Made by a program: the position numbers and the translations under genes. DNA of 64,000 nucleotides from NCBI GenBank assembly GCA_012295275.1, contig CM022672.1:22513128-22577127 (forward strand), written 5' to 3'. The stretch comes from Chrysomallon squamiferum. Lineage: Eukaryota > Mollusca > Gastropoda > Neomphalida > Peltospiridae. The notes beneath the pieces were generated by a model. It was given only the letters and a program-made list of their open reading frames with translations, had not been told where the DNA came from and did no database searches. Positions 14,832 through 28,745 of this stretch are shown piece after piece. Every line of letters begins with the position of its first letter. Position 1 is the stretch's first letter.

Positions 14832-15435
14832 ATTTATATTTATATTCAAGTGTATTTATTGCATGGATATAATGTTAAAGCTTGAATTAAATTTAAAGCC
14901 ATCTTACAAAAATGAAAATATTTGTAGCCAATAAATCCTGGCTTGAGTACGGTGGCAAAGCATTTCTCCTATTCCTATAAAACTGCATTTAAAGAATTTT
15001 AGAAGACAAAGGAAAAAATATATATCAGCAATGAATTTCGTATAATTAGCAAAACTGCTGAGTAAACAAGACGTCTGACAACACGTCATCAGATGACCTT
15101 AACCTTATCTCAATGACCTGTGAAACAATCCCAGACAGCAGAATAATTTAATTTGACCTACAGCCAAAAGGTCAGGACACCAGGAAGGCAGCTTCTGTTT
15201 GAAAATCTTTTATCCTTGGTGCGTCTGAACATTTCGTTAGACTTCATTAATTAATGAGAAAATTTGATACTGGGACGAAAAGAAGAAGAAGAAAATAACA
15301 TTTGATATATCATTTAAAAATTTTGAAGCATTCGGTATAAATTAAAAGTAATAAAAATGTATTCGAGTGTTCAAGATATCATAAAAATAGATAAATAAAT
15401 TGTTAAACAGTATTAGAAACGTCTTTATACATGAT

Positions 15436-15501
<66 letters not shown>

Positions 15502-18500
15502 ATAATAAATGATATAAGAAATAAAATGTTCCATTCAAAACCAAATTTAAAAAAAAAAAAAAAAAAATCTAATAATAAACTGATAAGACAAGGTCATAGA
15601 TAGGTAAAATAAATGACTTTTTTCAGTAAATAATGTACTACATGGCTGTTATAAAGTACTGGATCCTTATTTTCTGTCAGTTTTATTACTTAAAATCGTT
15701 TTAACAAAGATATTGTAATAATGTGCATTTCAGTTCTTGATCATTCTTACTGAATGAATTCAAATATTCAAATAAATAACATTCCTGGTAAGTAAATAAC
15801 AAAACCAATATGGCCACATAATGTGAATTTTGTATGCCTTGACATGGAAACAAGCACCTGAACATTATGTTTCCTGTCTCTTTAATAGTTTAAATCAGTC
15901 CACTTAAGACTTGTTGAACTGTCTGAACTTTTGAAAAAGCCATCAAGTAAAAAGTTAATAGATAGATAGATAGATTTATTATTACGACATGGGTGATTCT
16001 AATGTCTTAAGCATTTACCATTAATGATAGGAACAAATAACCTTAGTACATTTTATTCAAGTAGTGATTTGTTTTATTTTTTAACAGTAAAACAACAAGC
16101 TCTTGAGAATGGATTTACTGTGTCATCATTTCATGAATAGAAATATAAGAATGTGATAACAGAAGGGAAAAGGTTGATCTCTAGTTTGTTACATACCGGT
16201 GTACTTTATTACTACCAAAGTCTGATGTCAAATATTGAGGTTCTTTATTATTAGCAAAGATATAATCGGCACATCTTGGCAAACTTTATTATTAGCAAAG
16301 ATTTATGTCAAGTATTGATTTTCTTTATTATTAGCAAAGATATATGTCAAATCTTGGCATTCTTTGTTATTAGGAAAGATTGATGTGATCTTTTAACATT
16401 CTTTATTATTAGCAAAGATATATATATCACTTTTGGCATACTTTATCATTAGGAAAGATTGACATCAAGAGATGTAAATGAAGCAATAACATAGAACTGT
16501 TTTGTTTTATTTGTGAAATCAAAGGTATACTTTAATTTAAAACATGTCTGCTGTAGATACTCTTCTATGCTTGTCTTAACAATTTGAAAAAAAAAAAAAT
16601 GAATGACTAAAAAAACTAAAAGTTTTTAAGACATTATTTCTCATGTGGTTGAAAAGTATGCCTAATTAAAGCACTCACTGATGTGTAACTTAAACTTTAT
16701 ATTTGCAGTAAAATAAACATTAGTGACTTCTTGCACATATTTCAAAGAAAAGCAGATGCAGAGGAAAAGAATTAATCACCTAATTGCTATCTATTACAAA
16801 CACATGCACGTGAATGTTAGATATACCGAAAAATGACTAAGAAATGTCATGTACACTTAATTCAGATGTGTGAACACACTGTAAAAGGTGATATTAAAAT
16901 AAATAGCAAATAATCATCCATTGTAAATTTCATGAACACTTTTGTTTTTCTTTTTTTCTTTATTTAACTTTCTATACATATAAATAAAAAAAATTAAAAA
17001 AATATTATGTTTTGTTTTTGATTTTTTTTTTTTTTTTAAATACATTTACTAACCTGGTTAAAAATATTTCTCCTTTTACATTAATAATATTTATAACAAC
17101 AGATTATAATATAATCTACACTTTGATTATCCACATAAAGAAGAAGATATTTTTAAAATGATTTAATAATTTATCTAAAAGAATGGAAATTTAGCTCATT
17201 CAGTACATACTACATTTAATGTGCCATCTTTCTTTGCTATCAGAAAAACACAGGACAAGACAGTGACATACAACACTGCCTTTGACAAATCAGCAAATGG
17301 GTACACTACAGAAAAAGACAAAATTCAAAGGCAAAGCAAGGTGGATGTTTGTTTGATACAGGCTGAGAGTCAATTATCCAAAATGCTTAGGACCACAAAT
17401 GTTTCAGATTTTGGAATTTGAGGAAATAGCCTTAGAAAAGGATCTAAGCATAAATATGAATTTCATATATATTTAATAAACAGATTATACTGATAGTATT
17501 ACAGGATTTTTATATAACATTTTTAATAGCTTAAAATAAAATACAAAACAGTCTGAAAAGTTTAACATATCACTATTTCTGTGGCATGGAAACATTTTTT
17601 GATTTAGAGCTTTTCAGATTTTAGAATTTCAGATAAGGAATCCTTCTCATGTACTGCAACCAAAGAGGCAATAAATTAAAGGAAGACTGAGTTCAATGAT
17701 AAGTTGGTCCTTTCAATAATGGTTATAATTTTGGGATCGTCATGGCTCAGGCCAGCAATCTAATGTCTAAACAACAGTTCATTGACTTAGCTTCTTATCA
17801 ACAGGAGTTTTAGAATACCGTTCCAGTTTAAAACATGAAATATGCAAATGACTGTATTTTCAAGTCTGCACAAAAAAACCCAATGGGCACTTTTTTTGTA
17901 CTTTCTCACCAACTCAGCTCATAGATATTATATATTACACTCGTCAGCATGTGATTTTAATTTCTAATGTCATACAAGCAAATATTCAGAGCTATCCCAG
18001 AACATGGCTTTACAGAAGACATTTGACAAAAAACTACAAAAACTACTTTTTTTTTCAAAATTTGAAACAATTTAGTGTCTACATTTTAAAATATATTGCT
18101 TTAAAGCATGTCGTATATATGTCTGGTTTGGATTCTGTAAGAAAATATTTTATGCCTTTTGACATTTATTTCGTGGAACAGAATAACAGTTTCAAAAAAT
18201 CTTCAAAAGGATTTCTGATCCTCACACAGCAGTTACAATGTTTCAGATTATAAAAAAACTTTGTTAGCCTTGAAGTATTCTACTTTAAAACAGATCGGTT
18301 TGTTTATAAACATCAAAATTATATAAGTACATTTCATTAAGAGTGTCGGAAAAATGTATCTAAATTTAGAAATCTGGCATTTCAGTTACAGTTTTACATT
18401 AATTTAATTATTATTATAATTCCTTTTTTTTTTTTTAGATTTTTACTTTCTTTCAATCTGTCATTAAAAAGATTCTTTATTCAAACTGTGTAATACAATA

Positions 18501-18848
18501 ACTTAGTGATTTCTCAGCAACTATTTGTAAACACAAACAACAGAAATATGAAGATAATCCCATGAAATGATCAGAACCAGATATGGGAGTCGGTAAGAGG
18601 GTCTTCATCCTACTTGCTCACAAAAACCAAAATCCTTTTTCAGTCATTTAATGGGTGGTATAGTAAGTGATAAAAAAAAGGCTTTCCCTTATTATTTTCA
18701 TTATAGATGTGTACCCAGATATAAATTATCCAAAAAAAAAGAATTTACTTTTAAATATCAAGACAATCATTTCTAGAGAACTAACTACTTGCGTAAACAA
18801 AACATATACAAAAAAAAAAAAAAAAAAAAATAAAAAATAAAAAATCTA

Positions 18849-18887
<39 letters not shown>

Positions 18888-19985
18888 TAAATTAATGTAA
18901 TAATATAACTTAATGCTGGATTTCTAACTTCAGATACATTTTTTACAATGAAATCTATTTATTTAATTTTGATGTTTATACCCAGACTAGTCTGTTTCAA
19001 AGCACAATACATCAAGACAAATGAATTTGAAACATCAGCTCTGACTGCAAACTGTTATGAGAACAATTAGCATGAATCCATAAAACCATGGAATAAAAAT
19101 GTTCTAAGTGCTCTAAAAGGAATTGATTCTTTCGTTGTCCTTCTACTGAGTATAACATAACATATTTTACGAATAGCTTTTAGCAAATAGAAGATTCTAG
19201 ATGCTAGAAAGGATGTTTACTTTTGTTTTATTTTCTCTGATATTATTAACCTTACAGCATCTGAGATCCAAGATCATTTGGTTATTGCATGGAGTCATCA
19301 GTTTTATTTTCATACAAACAAGTCTGTAATCTTGGCCAAATATCAGATAATCTGATTACAGGTTTGCACAAGCAACTGAGAAAAGCATTCTAAAGAATGT
19401 TAGGAGTGTATGAATGTATGTGTTTTCTTTGGAACAGCTAATACTAGTAAATGTATTCCCATTATGATTCTCATTAAATTAGGATTTCAAATAACATTAT
19501 ATGGGAACATATGGACAACTTTAATTCATTTATTTGTTTATTTGTAGTTGCATATTTTTATATATTTATTTTTTTATTTATTTTTTATGTCTAGATATTA
19601 ATAAATATATTTTGCATTTGTTTCTATATATGTAAATATGTATGTATGCATATTTGTATATATGTGTGCATGTATGTATATTTTTATGTTTGTATGTGTG
19701 TCCACACGCACACACAGACATGTTTTAAAAAAGGGTGTTGATTAATGAGCTTCATGTATTAATATTAATTTCTTCTTGTTACCAAACATTCCACAACCTA
19801 TAGCATTCAGAGAATAGAATATTAATTTAACCTGGTAACAGCCATATTTTTCAGCTTATTTCCTTCATAAAACCACCCAGTTCTTAGCATAAGTAAATAA
19901 ATCTGAACCTCTTCAAAAGAAAACCAGGTGGTAGCAATAGAAATCAGAAAAACAATGCTTTCCAATACTTCATTATTTACACACT

Positions 19986-20062
<77 letters not shown>

Positions 20063-20434
20063 GAAAAAGAGAAAGAGAAAGACAGAGAGAGAGATGCAAA
20101 AGACGGAGAGATAAACACAGACAGACAAAGTGAGAGAGAGAGAGAAACCCCCAGTAATGATAAAACTGAACATATGATCAGGAAATTCCACTTTAGTCAT
20201 CTGAGAAAACAATACACTAAGATATGTTGTGTATGGTGAACTTTGCAAATACAGAAATAAGTGTTTTGTATATACAGAACTTAAAACCAAAAGTGTTAAA
20301 TATTGATTATATGGTGGAATTTACAAATACAGAAATATATGTTAGTGTAATTATAGCAAATACATATTCTGTTTGCAATAAATAATGAATTATTATTATA
20401 TAATAATATGTCAGTAATAATAATAATAAGAAGA

Positions 20435-20473
<39 letters not shown>

Positions 20474-22926
20474 CAACAACAATAATGAAAATAATGATGA
20501 TGATTGTGATCATTATAATGATTATAGTTTTACACTCTAAAGCAGTTCAGTGTGGTTTTAACTTTCTTTTATTTCTGATGGCTTTGTTGTCTATCATTTA
20601 TCACCAGACACATTTTCCATGACAACATTAGATATAACGTAAGTATTTACTGATAAATTTAAATTCATCATTAGCTCTGTACATAACTTTGTACTGGAAA
20701 ACCCATTAATTATTGCAGAGATATGAAAATGTGTGTCTTTTTTTCTTAAATGTAAATTTTGCCAGGACAAAGAGACATTATTTGATATCATTCATGGTGA
20801 TATCAGAATTACAGAAATTTGAATTCAGCTGCCAAGTCTGTTTTCAGTTTGGCTCCATTTTCCCATTTTAAATAATGTATATATAAAATATTTGAAATTT
20901 TATATGAAATATAACCAGCATAGTGTTCATACTGTCTTAGCAGAGTGGCAGTCCTCCCATTGGACTAGTCATACATCATATAACACATAATGATTGAGTG
21001 TTTTAAAATGAGTTTTTTCATCTGTGTGATCAATGTACACCATCGTTCATAGCTTTATATTAGTATACAGTTAAAGCTTGCTGAAGTGAAAGAAAGTAAT
21101 TTAACAAAATCTTACATTTCAAATTCCATCTGAATTTCAAAGTTTTATAATACATTTTAAATGTAACTGTATATCTTTTGTTTGTTTATATATGTGATTG
21201 CCATTCTCCCATTCTAACATTATTTTTTTTTTAACAAAATAATACATTTACACACCTTTATATTTGTGAGTTATTTTGGTATTTGTTATACAATCAATTA
21301 CTTCATGTACCTGCACATATTTTAATTTGATACCAATAATCAAAGCATTGTTTTCATAATCGTATAGAAGTTATGTTTTTTAGTATTAATTATTTATTCA
21401 TTATATTTTTTTTTTTAAATATCATCATCATCATCTTCGTCACCATCATTATCATTATCATTATCATCATCATCATCATTATTGTTAATATAGTTGTTGT
21501 TGTCATTGTTGTTGTTGTTGTTGTTGTTGTTGCTGCTGATGATGAAAATGTTCAGTTATCATAGATCTGCTGATAGCATGGACATCTCCTACTAAAATAA
21601 ACTAAAATGAAAAGCTTCTGGCTGAGAGGTCAGAACACATCTCTCCTCTTTGTAATCGCTGCCATATTATCACAACCTGCCATGTTGTTTGAAGTGGTAA
21701 ATCAGCAGTCTGATAGCCTGCCTCTGTTAGCATGTTGTTTTATTGGTACGTGTTTAATGTAGACCAGTGGATGTAAATGTCAAACTCCATGTTATTTTAT
21801 TGAGAAAAATAAAACTGCATGTGGCTGGTTGCCTGCATTTTCCAGTACACACACGTGATCATCTTTTTGACTGGGTATTATCCTTCATTATTATTTTTTT
21901 TTTTAAAGCAGTGATGGTAAATCTGCCTAACTGCTGGGCAGTCTTTGTTAATAATAAAGTATAGTAAAGAAAATATCAGTTTTTGTGAAGAAGCATGGAG
22001 AATGAGATTTGTTTAAATTTTATTTTTTATTTAAATGAGGGTTTTCTGTTGTTGTTGTTTGTGACAAGCACAACAAAACAAAATATATCTAATATATCCA
22101 GGTCAGATGCAAATTTAAAAACATGGGAAATTAGCACTGTATTTATGACATTTAATGTTGTAAAACAAACAGTCAAACTGGAAATGTCTTATTATTAAAT
22201 AACATTTTTTCTATTAAAAAACGACAGATGACTATATTACATCAGGAATAAGAATTTTATATGTCCTCTTATTATAACATTAACTGACGAGACCACAATC
22301 CACCATGAAAAGTTTTGTCTTCAATAGTCACGAAACCCTCCCCTTTCTGAAACACTAGAACTGCCCCTGATACATCTGTGACACATTCTGTTTCACAGGA
22401 AATGCTTACATTCCAGTTTCTTCTGCTTTGTAATGGCTGAGCCAATACCTTCAGGCAACCAACAACATTTATCCTGGCTTTTAGTTGGGTTTTTTTTTTT
22501 CATTTCTCTACAGTATGTAAAAATTCCATTGGAGATGATTACCGTTTTTACTTAAACAGAATGAAATAAAAAAAAAAAAAAAAAAAAACACCAAGAACTT
22601 AATTTCACCACATCAAGACAAGATGCCAGCATACTGCTCAAGTATGCCTTGCATAGGCATATAAACTCACCTTTCAGCACACTTATCTGCTAAACAAAAG
22701 ATCCTAGTGTACTATTGAACCAAGTATATCATGTGCTAGCCAAGACAAAATAAATAAATTAATTAATAAATAAGTAAAAAATAAATAATAATAAATATGG
22801 ATAGGTGGTAAAATGCTGGGACTTTTTTGAAAACTATTATGGGAGCAGCAAACTCATGAAATAAATTAAAATTTAATTACTGCACAAATAATGATAATAA
22901 CAATAATAATAGCCATAATAATAGCC

Positions 22927-22973
<47 letters not shown>

Positions 22974-24560
22974 GATAAAAAAATTAAAAAAAAAATAAAA
23001 AGAAAAAGAAAAAAGAAGAAAAAATGTTTGCTGTGTTCATATCGCTGTTTGTTTTTACTTTCACTTAGGAACACCTGACCTATCAGCATCCAGAAATATT
23101 TTGTTTCACTCTCTTATTTTATCTTTCACTGAGCAGCAACATGCACGAGGCCAGCTGTTGTCTATCCAACACCGCTGCTTCTGCTGCAAATAATCAGCCC
23201 CATTTCAGTCTACTGCCTGCAGTTATGTCAACACAGGCATAGCAAAAAAAAAAAAAAAAAAAAATAATAATACACCACCCACTCTCTCTGCATGTTCTTC
23301 AGACTTGCTTACACAATAATATTTTAAATTTTCCACTGAAAATAGATTTTGAAATTTTTTAAAAGCAGTGCAAGAAAGAGAAAAGACTTGAGTTTGGGAT
23401 TTTTTGGCATTCTATGAATTCTGATAAAAAGAAAACCAAAAAAAAGCTGCGTTATTTATTATTTCGTTATTGTTGTTGTTGTTGTATTTATTATTTTTAT
23501 TGTTATGTGTTATTATTGTTTTTGATATTATTGTTAGTTTTTATTACTAGTGTTGCTGTTAATGTATCATCATCATCATTGGTGTTACTGTATTTTTATT
23601 ATATTTTTCATTATTTGTTTTGTTGCTGTCAGTGTTACTTTTGTTATTATTATTCTTAACATTATTATTATTGTTGTTGTTGTTGTTGTTGATGTTGTTA
23701 CTAAACATCATTTTCTTCTTCCAGCACTCAAGAAAATACAAGAAATCATTGCCTTTAAAAATGGGACACATTCAGAATGGGATATAGTGCAAAAGAGTAG
23801 TACTATGAGTAGTACTATGAGTAGTATTGATTTTTTTTATCTTTTCATTCAAAATCTTCATTCTAACCTAATTGCATATGAAAGTAAATGAAAGTAGTTC
23901 ACACGAAACCAAACTGAAGTCATTAGCCTATTACATGTCAAGAAGATATGGCTAGAAAATATATGCATGAAAAAACCCAGAAAAAAATGAAGTTGCAGAA
24001 AGAAAACAACCTCATCCATCACCTCTGAAGTACACTGATGTTATCACTTCAGAATTTTGACACATTATCAGCATTAAGCTTTTTAAGAATGTGTACTTTT
24101 AATGATTTTCAGTGTACATAATAAATACAACCAGTCTAGACTATAAATAATTTTCATAACATGCTCTGACAATGTTACAACAGAAAAAAAAAAAAAATGT
24201 GAACTACGTTTATCAAGTAAATGCAAAAAAACAACAACAATTCATTAGAATTTTTGTCAAATGCGAAATGTTCTATTACAATAGCAAAAGAAAAAAAGAA
24301 AGTCCTGTACAGATATCTATTATGTGAAAGTTCTACAGATTATCATAGACACAGCAATGGGCCATTTTAACTGACTAATAGTGTCCAAAAAAATACAATT
24401 TAATCAAATAAATTGCATATGTTTCACACTTAATAAAATGTAATAAAGAAAATACTAAAGTATCACTAAAAAAATTCATTTTAATTTAACAACCAGTCAT
24501 CTAATTTAAGTTTTGTGCATTTGAAAATAAATAAATAAATAAATATGTAAATAAATAAGT

Positions 24561-24598
<38 letters not shown>

Positions 24599-25299
24599 CA
24601 GACAAGATCTATAAACCACCATTTTCCACCACATCCTAAATCAACAAAAAAGAGAAGAAAACATGCATCCATCCACTCATCCATTTTCCACTGAATCAAA
24701 CATTCAAGTTTAATGCTACTGGATATTTCATTATTTATTTAAGGCTGCAGAGTTCAGTACACTGGAGTAACATCAAATGCAGAATCATTTGATAAAAACT
24801 AACTACATCAATTACAGAAGCTCTAGAATTTCTAGATGCTATATAAGATAACTATGGCTGACTGGAATAGACTGGCACACACACACAGAAATGTCTGCTA
24901 CACACTGAGCCCTAGACTGACACCCAGCTCTTGTTCCACTTGACCCAGTGCATGATTACTCCTAGCTAAGCAAATTTCCATGAAGATGCAGAACATTTTT
25001 CAAGGCATTTCTAGAGATAACTTAATGAGTATACTTTAACAAAATAAACCTGGTAAAGAATTTATCTAGAAAACCTTGAAGTTTTTATGGTGTTAAGAAT
25101 GAAATCAGAGACAACTACTTGAATATAATCCTGGTTTATTTTTTATTTTTTCATTCAAAACAGTAGGCCACAACACAGAAACATCCAGTTTGTGTTAAAA
25201 TGAGTTTTAGTTTGTACTTTTTTTTCTAAACATAAAGGATTTGGCTGCTTGCTGTTTTAGACCATAGAACATAACTTCATACTTTTAACAACAAAAAAA

Positions 25300-25331
<32 letters not shown>

Positions 25332-28300
25332 CAAATATAATTTAAGAATAAATAGACTAAACAATTTTTTCTGATTATTACATTTGCACAGAGTGAAAGA
25401 TATTCAATCTGGAAACTATGTTATTTTATCTCTGTTGTTACAAAATAACTTCACTGACAAAAGAGGCAGTCTTGGGGAGATAACTTTCTTGACTGATTTG
25501 TATCTGCAAGCTGTTATATATATATATGATCAAATACATTCATTGGAAATATGGTTAAATCAACAAGAAAAAGGGATGTAGCAGATTTTCAATATTTTGA
25601 CGGGCTTTTTCTTTATGGTGGTTATGAATGCGTGGTTAATCATTTATTACCGTTATTGTTATTATTAAATGGTTAACATTATTTTTATTTTTGTTAATAC
25701 TATTATTATTGTAATTGTTGTTGTTATTATTAAATTATTAACATTATTATTATTATGGTTGTTGGTTGTTGTTATTATTAAATTATTAACATTATTATTA
25801 TTATGGTTGTTGGTACTATTATTATTAATATTATTATTATTATTATTATGGTTGTTGGTACTATTATTATTAATATTATTATTATAGTTCTTGTTTACTA
25901 TAATTTTAAAACATTATTATTATGGCTGTTGTTACTATTATTATTGAAGAACGTTCTAGAAATTACTAATGTGGTTGAATAAGGATAAGATATTTAATTT
26001 TGACAATTCTCCTTCTCAGAGAGAACAAAATAAAAACCAAATATTTATTTTTAGCATAATTAAGCTCATCATTGGAAATTAGATGGGACATTCCTACAGT
26101 TTTCATTTTTCTTTTTAACTTCTTAATTATTTTTAATTATTTATATACCTCAAGGGTTTAGAGCCAGAAGGTCTTAAGTGCATATAGACCTGGTTCTAAC
26201 CCCTTGAATTATATAAATGTATAAAACATTTCACAAGAGGTATTATATTAAAACATAGATTTTTCACTAATCTAACCCCTCGAACTATTATATATGTAGA
26301 AAAAATTTCACAAGATGCATTATATTAAAACATAGATTTTTTACTAATCTAAAAACAGTCATATATATATATTTACTCTATAACACATAAGTTAAAAAGT
26401 AGCATTTACTACTATTATTTCTACTACTACTACTACTACTAATAATAATAATGGACTAGCACTACTATCTACAAAATACTCTTCAGAAGAATTATGTATC
26501 ATGCTGAAAACACTATTAACATGTTCTATTAAAAACATGCTCACAAACCTGATTACAGTGAAGTGTGCACACTGCGGTAATATTACTTAATTTAAACTGA
26601 CAGATATTGGTGTTCTTTCACTTAAACAGTCAAGAAAAATAAACAAGAAGAAAAACAAAACTCATCACTAAAAAAAAAAGTTATTTATAGTGTGTGAAAG
26701 TACATGTGATTTAAGTTTGTTGACTATTGGTAGGAAAAAAACAAAAACAAACAACGAAAAATAATAAAAAATACAACAAATCTTTCTGATTGTAAGATAT
26801 AAACATTTTGCAGTATTCATTATTATTGTTATTGTTGTTTTTATTATTGTAATAACATGTTTTTTATTATTATTATTATTATTACTGTTATTATTATTGT
26901 TATTATTATTATATTATTATTATTATTATTGTTATTATTATTATGGAAACAGGAAATAATTAAAGAAACGAGCATGTCAAATTTAATATAAAAACAAACA
27001 ATTTCTTTTTTTCCCCCCTTGTACTGCATTTGCAAAACCAGTGTCCTATTATAATTGCATTAACAGAAAGCAAATATCTTTCATACTGTGTAGCAAAAAA
27101 AAAAAAGTAAAGAAGAACAGCTGAAAAAGCAAAACCACACCTTATTTTATAGCTTATTTGACAATCATAAACAATTTTAAATGGAAAAAACATGATACAG
27201 AATAATGTTAGTGTAATGGTCGTTGACCCAATTATATCTTAAGTTCATTATTCCATACACTTTTTGACGATTTCTTTTAATTCTTTATTTATTTATCTGT
27301 TTTATTTATTTTTAATTTATTATTGTTTTATTTAGTATTATTATTAGTATTATTATTTTTTTTTTTTTTTAGAAATGATGTTTCAATTATCTCAAATTAA
27401 TATTGTATCTGTTTGTATTTTTTCTATACCTTTATTAAACTTTTAACAGATGCTTTTATTTTGTTTTAAATTGAATCAAAAAATTTCATGCTATATTGCT
27501 TGCTTGTAAAAGGTCTTATTTAGATTTTAATGAAACTTTTGAACTACCAATCAGTCAGACACTCATAGAAGAAAGAAATATTTAAACTTTGGAAGCTAAA
27601 TTTCTACAATAATTCAATTCTTAAAAACTGTCAAAACTGCTGAGTTGACAGGTTGTAAAAATCGGCCAGTCTGAGACAGAAACACTATCTCAAAGAAAAA
27701 AACAACAACAAAACTTGCTAGAACATTCCAGAAAGAGAAAGTCTAGCTTCTGTGAAAGTATAATTACAATAACATGGCGAATGACAAGTGTTAAATTTAG
27801 ACTCAAGCTGGTTTGTGAAGTATGTGGGATATTAATTTCAAATATGGAAACAATGTTGAGAATGATATAATTCTATTGGAAAAGAGAAACCTGAAACCCG
27901 GGGTGTTTGGGTTTAATAATTAGGTACATGGAATCGAAGATATGCTTAACTAATTGGTTTTAAATGATTTCATTTTTTTTTTTTTTTTTTTTGAAAAGTC
28001 CTAAAGTTCTTTTAAGCATAATGGTACAAAAATATGTGTAAAGCATGTGAATGAATTTTCACTTTTTAGTTAAATACATGTCAAGTTAGACCAAAGCATT
28101 GTTTGATCAGAATCCCCTTTAAATGGGACTCTCAAATTTCACATTAGAATCTAGGCTTACAATCCAATTGTTAAGAGAAATAAAACAATATTCTGATGAT
28201 ACAAAAATTAATACAGGAATTGTGAGATACTGATATGACAATACACAGAGATTCTTACAAACATAATGGTAAAATCAAAGAGGCATATGAAAATCAATCA

Positions 28301-28699
28301 CATGACGAGGAATAAAACTGAAGAACAAACCCAATGAAGCTACAGCACCCAGATGAAATGCATAAACCAGCAATTCTCATATAGCAAAATGTTTGTTTTC
28401 AAATGTATCTCTGATATCATCAGCTTGTGCTATCAATCCCAGATTGCAATGCTCCACGTCCATTTTGCTTTTCTAGCTCATAGTGGTTAGCATCACAAAT
28501 GACAGAGCTGCATGTTCCAAGAGATGAAATTGAACCATAAATTAAGTATCATATTAATATTTAGTCAGTTAATAAACCTGTGTACGTAATAATGCTTAAT
28601 CAAATTTTTCTTATTTTATCTAATATTGATATTTGTCTTGTCTTGTTCTAGGGAAGCAAACTGTTTTCATGTCATTTGAAAATAACCAAAGAATAATCA

Positions 28700-28745
<46 letters not shown>

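Noticed and set aside
17951-18253. 100-codon open frame on the plus strand
   Set aside because: No recognisable domain, biased to Phe/Tyr/Lys as expected by chance in AT-rich DNA, no convincing splice or promoter context.
19928-20290. Open frames with Arg-Glu or Ser-Leu runs
   Set aside because: They are translations of the (GA)n microsatellite; same at 15400-15603 and 40574-40933.
26141-26216. Possible tRNA or tRNA-derived SINE because of ggttctaacccc
   Set aside because: The sequence is a simple hairpin without an A box or cloverleaf; no tRNA gene was found in the window.
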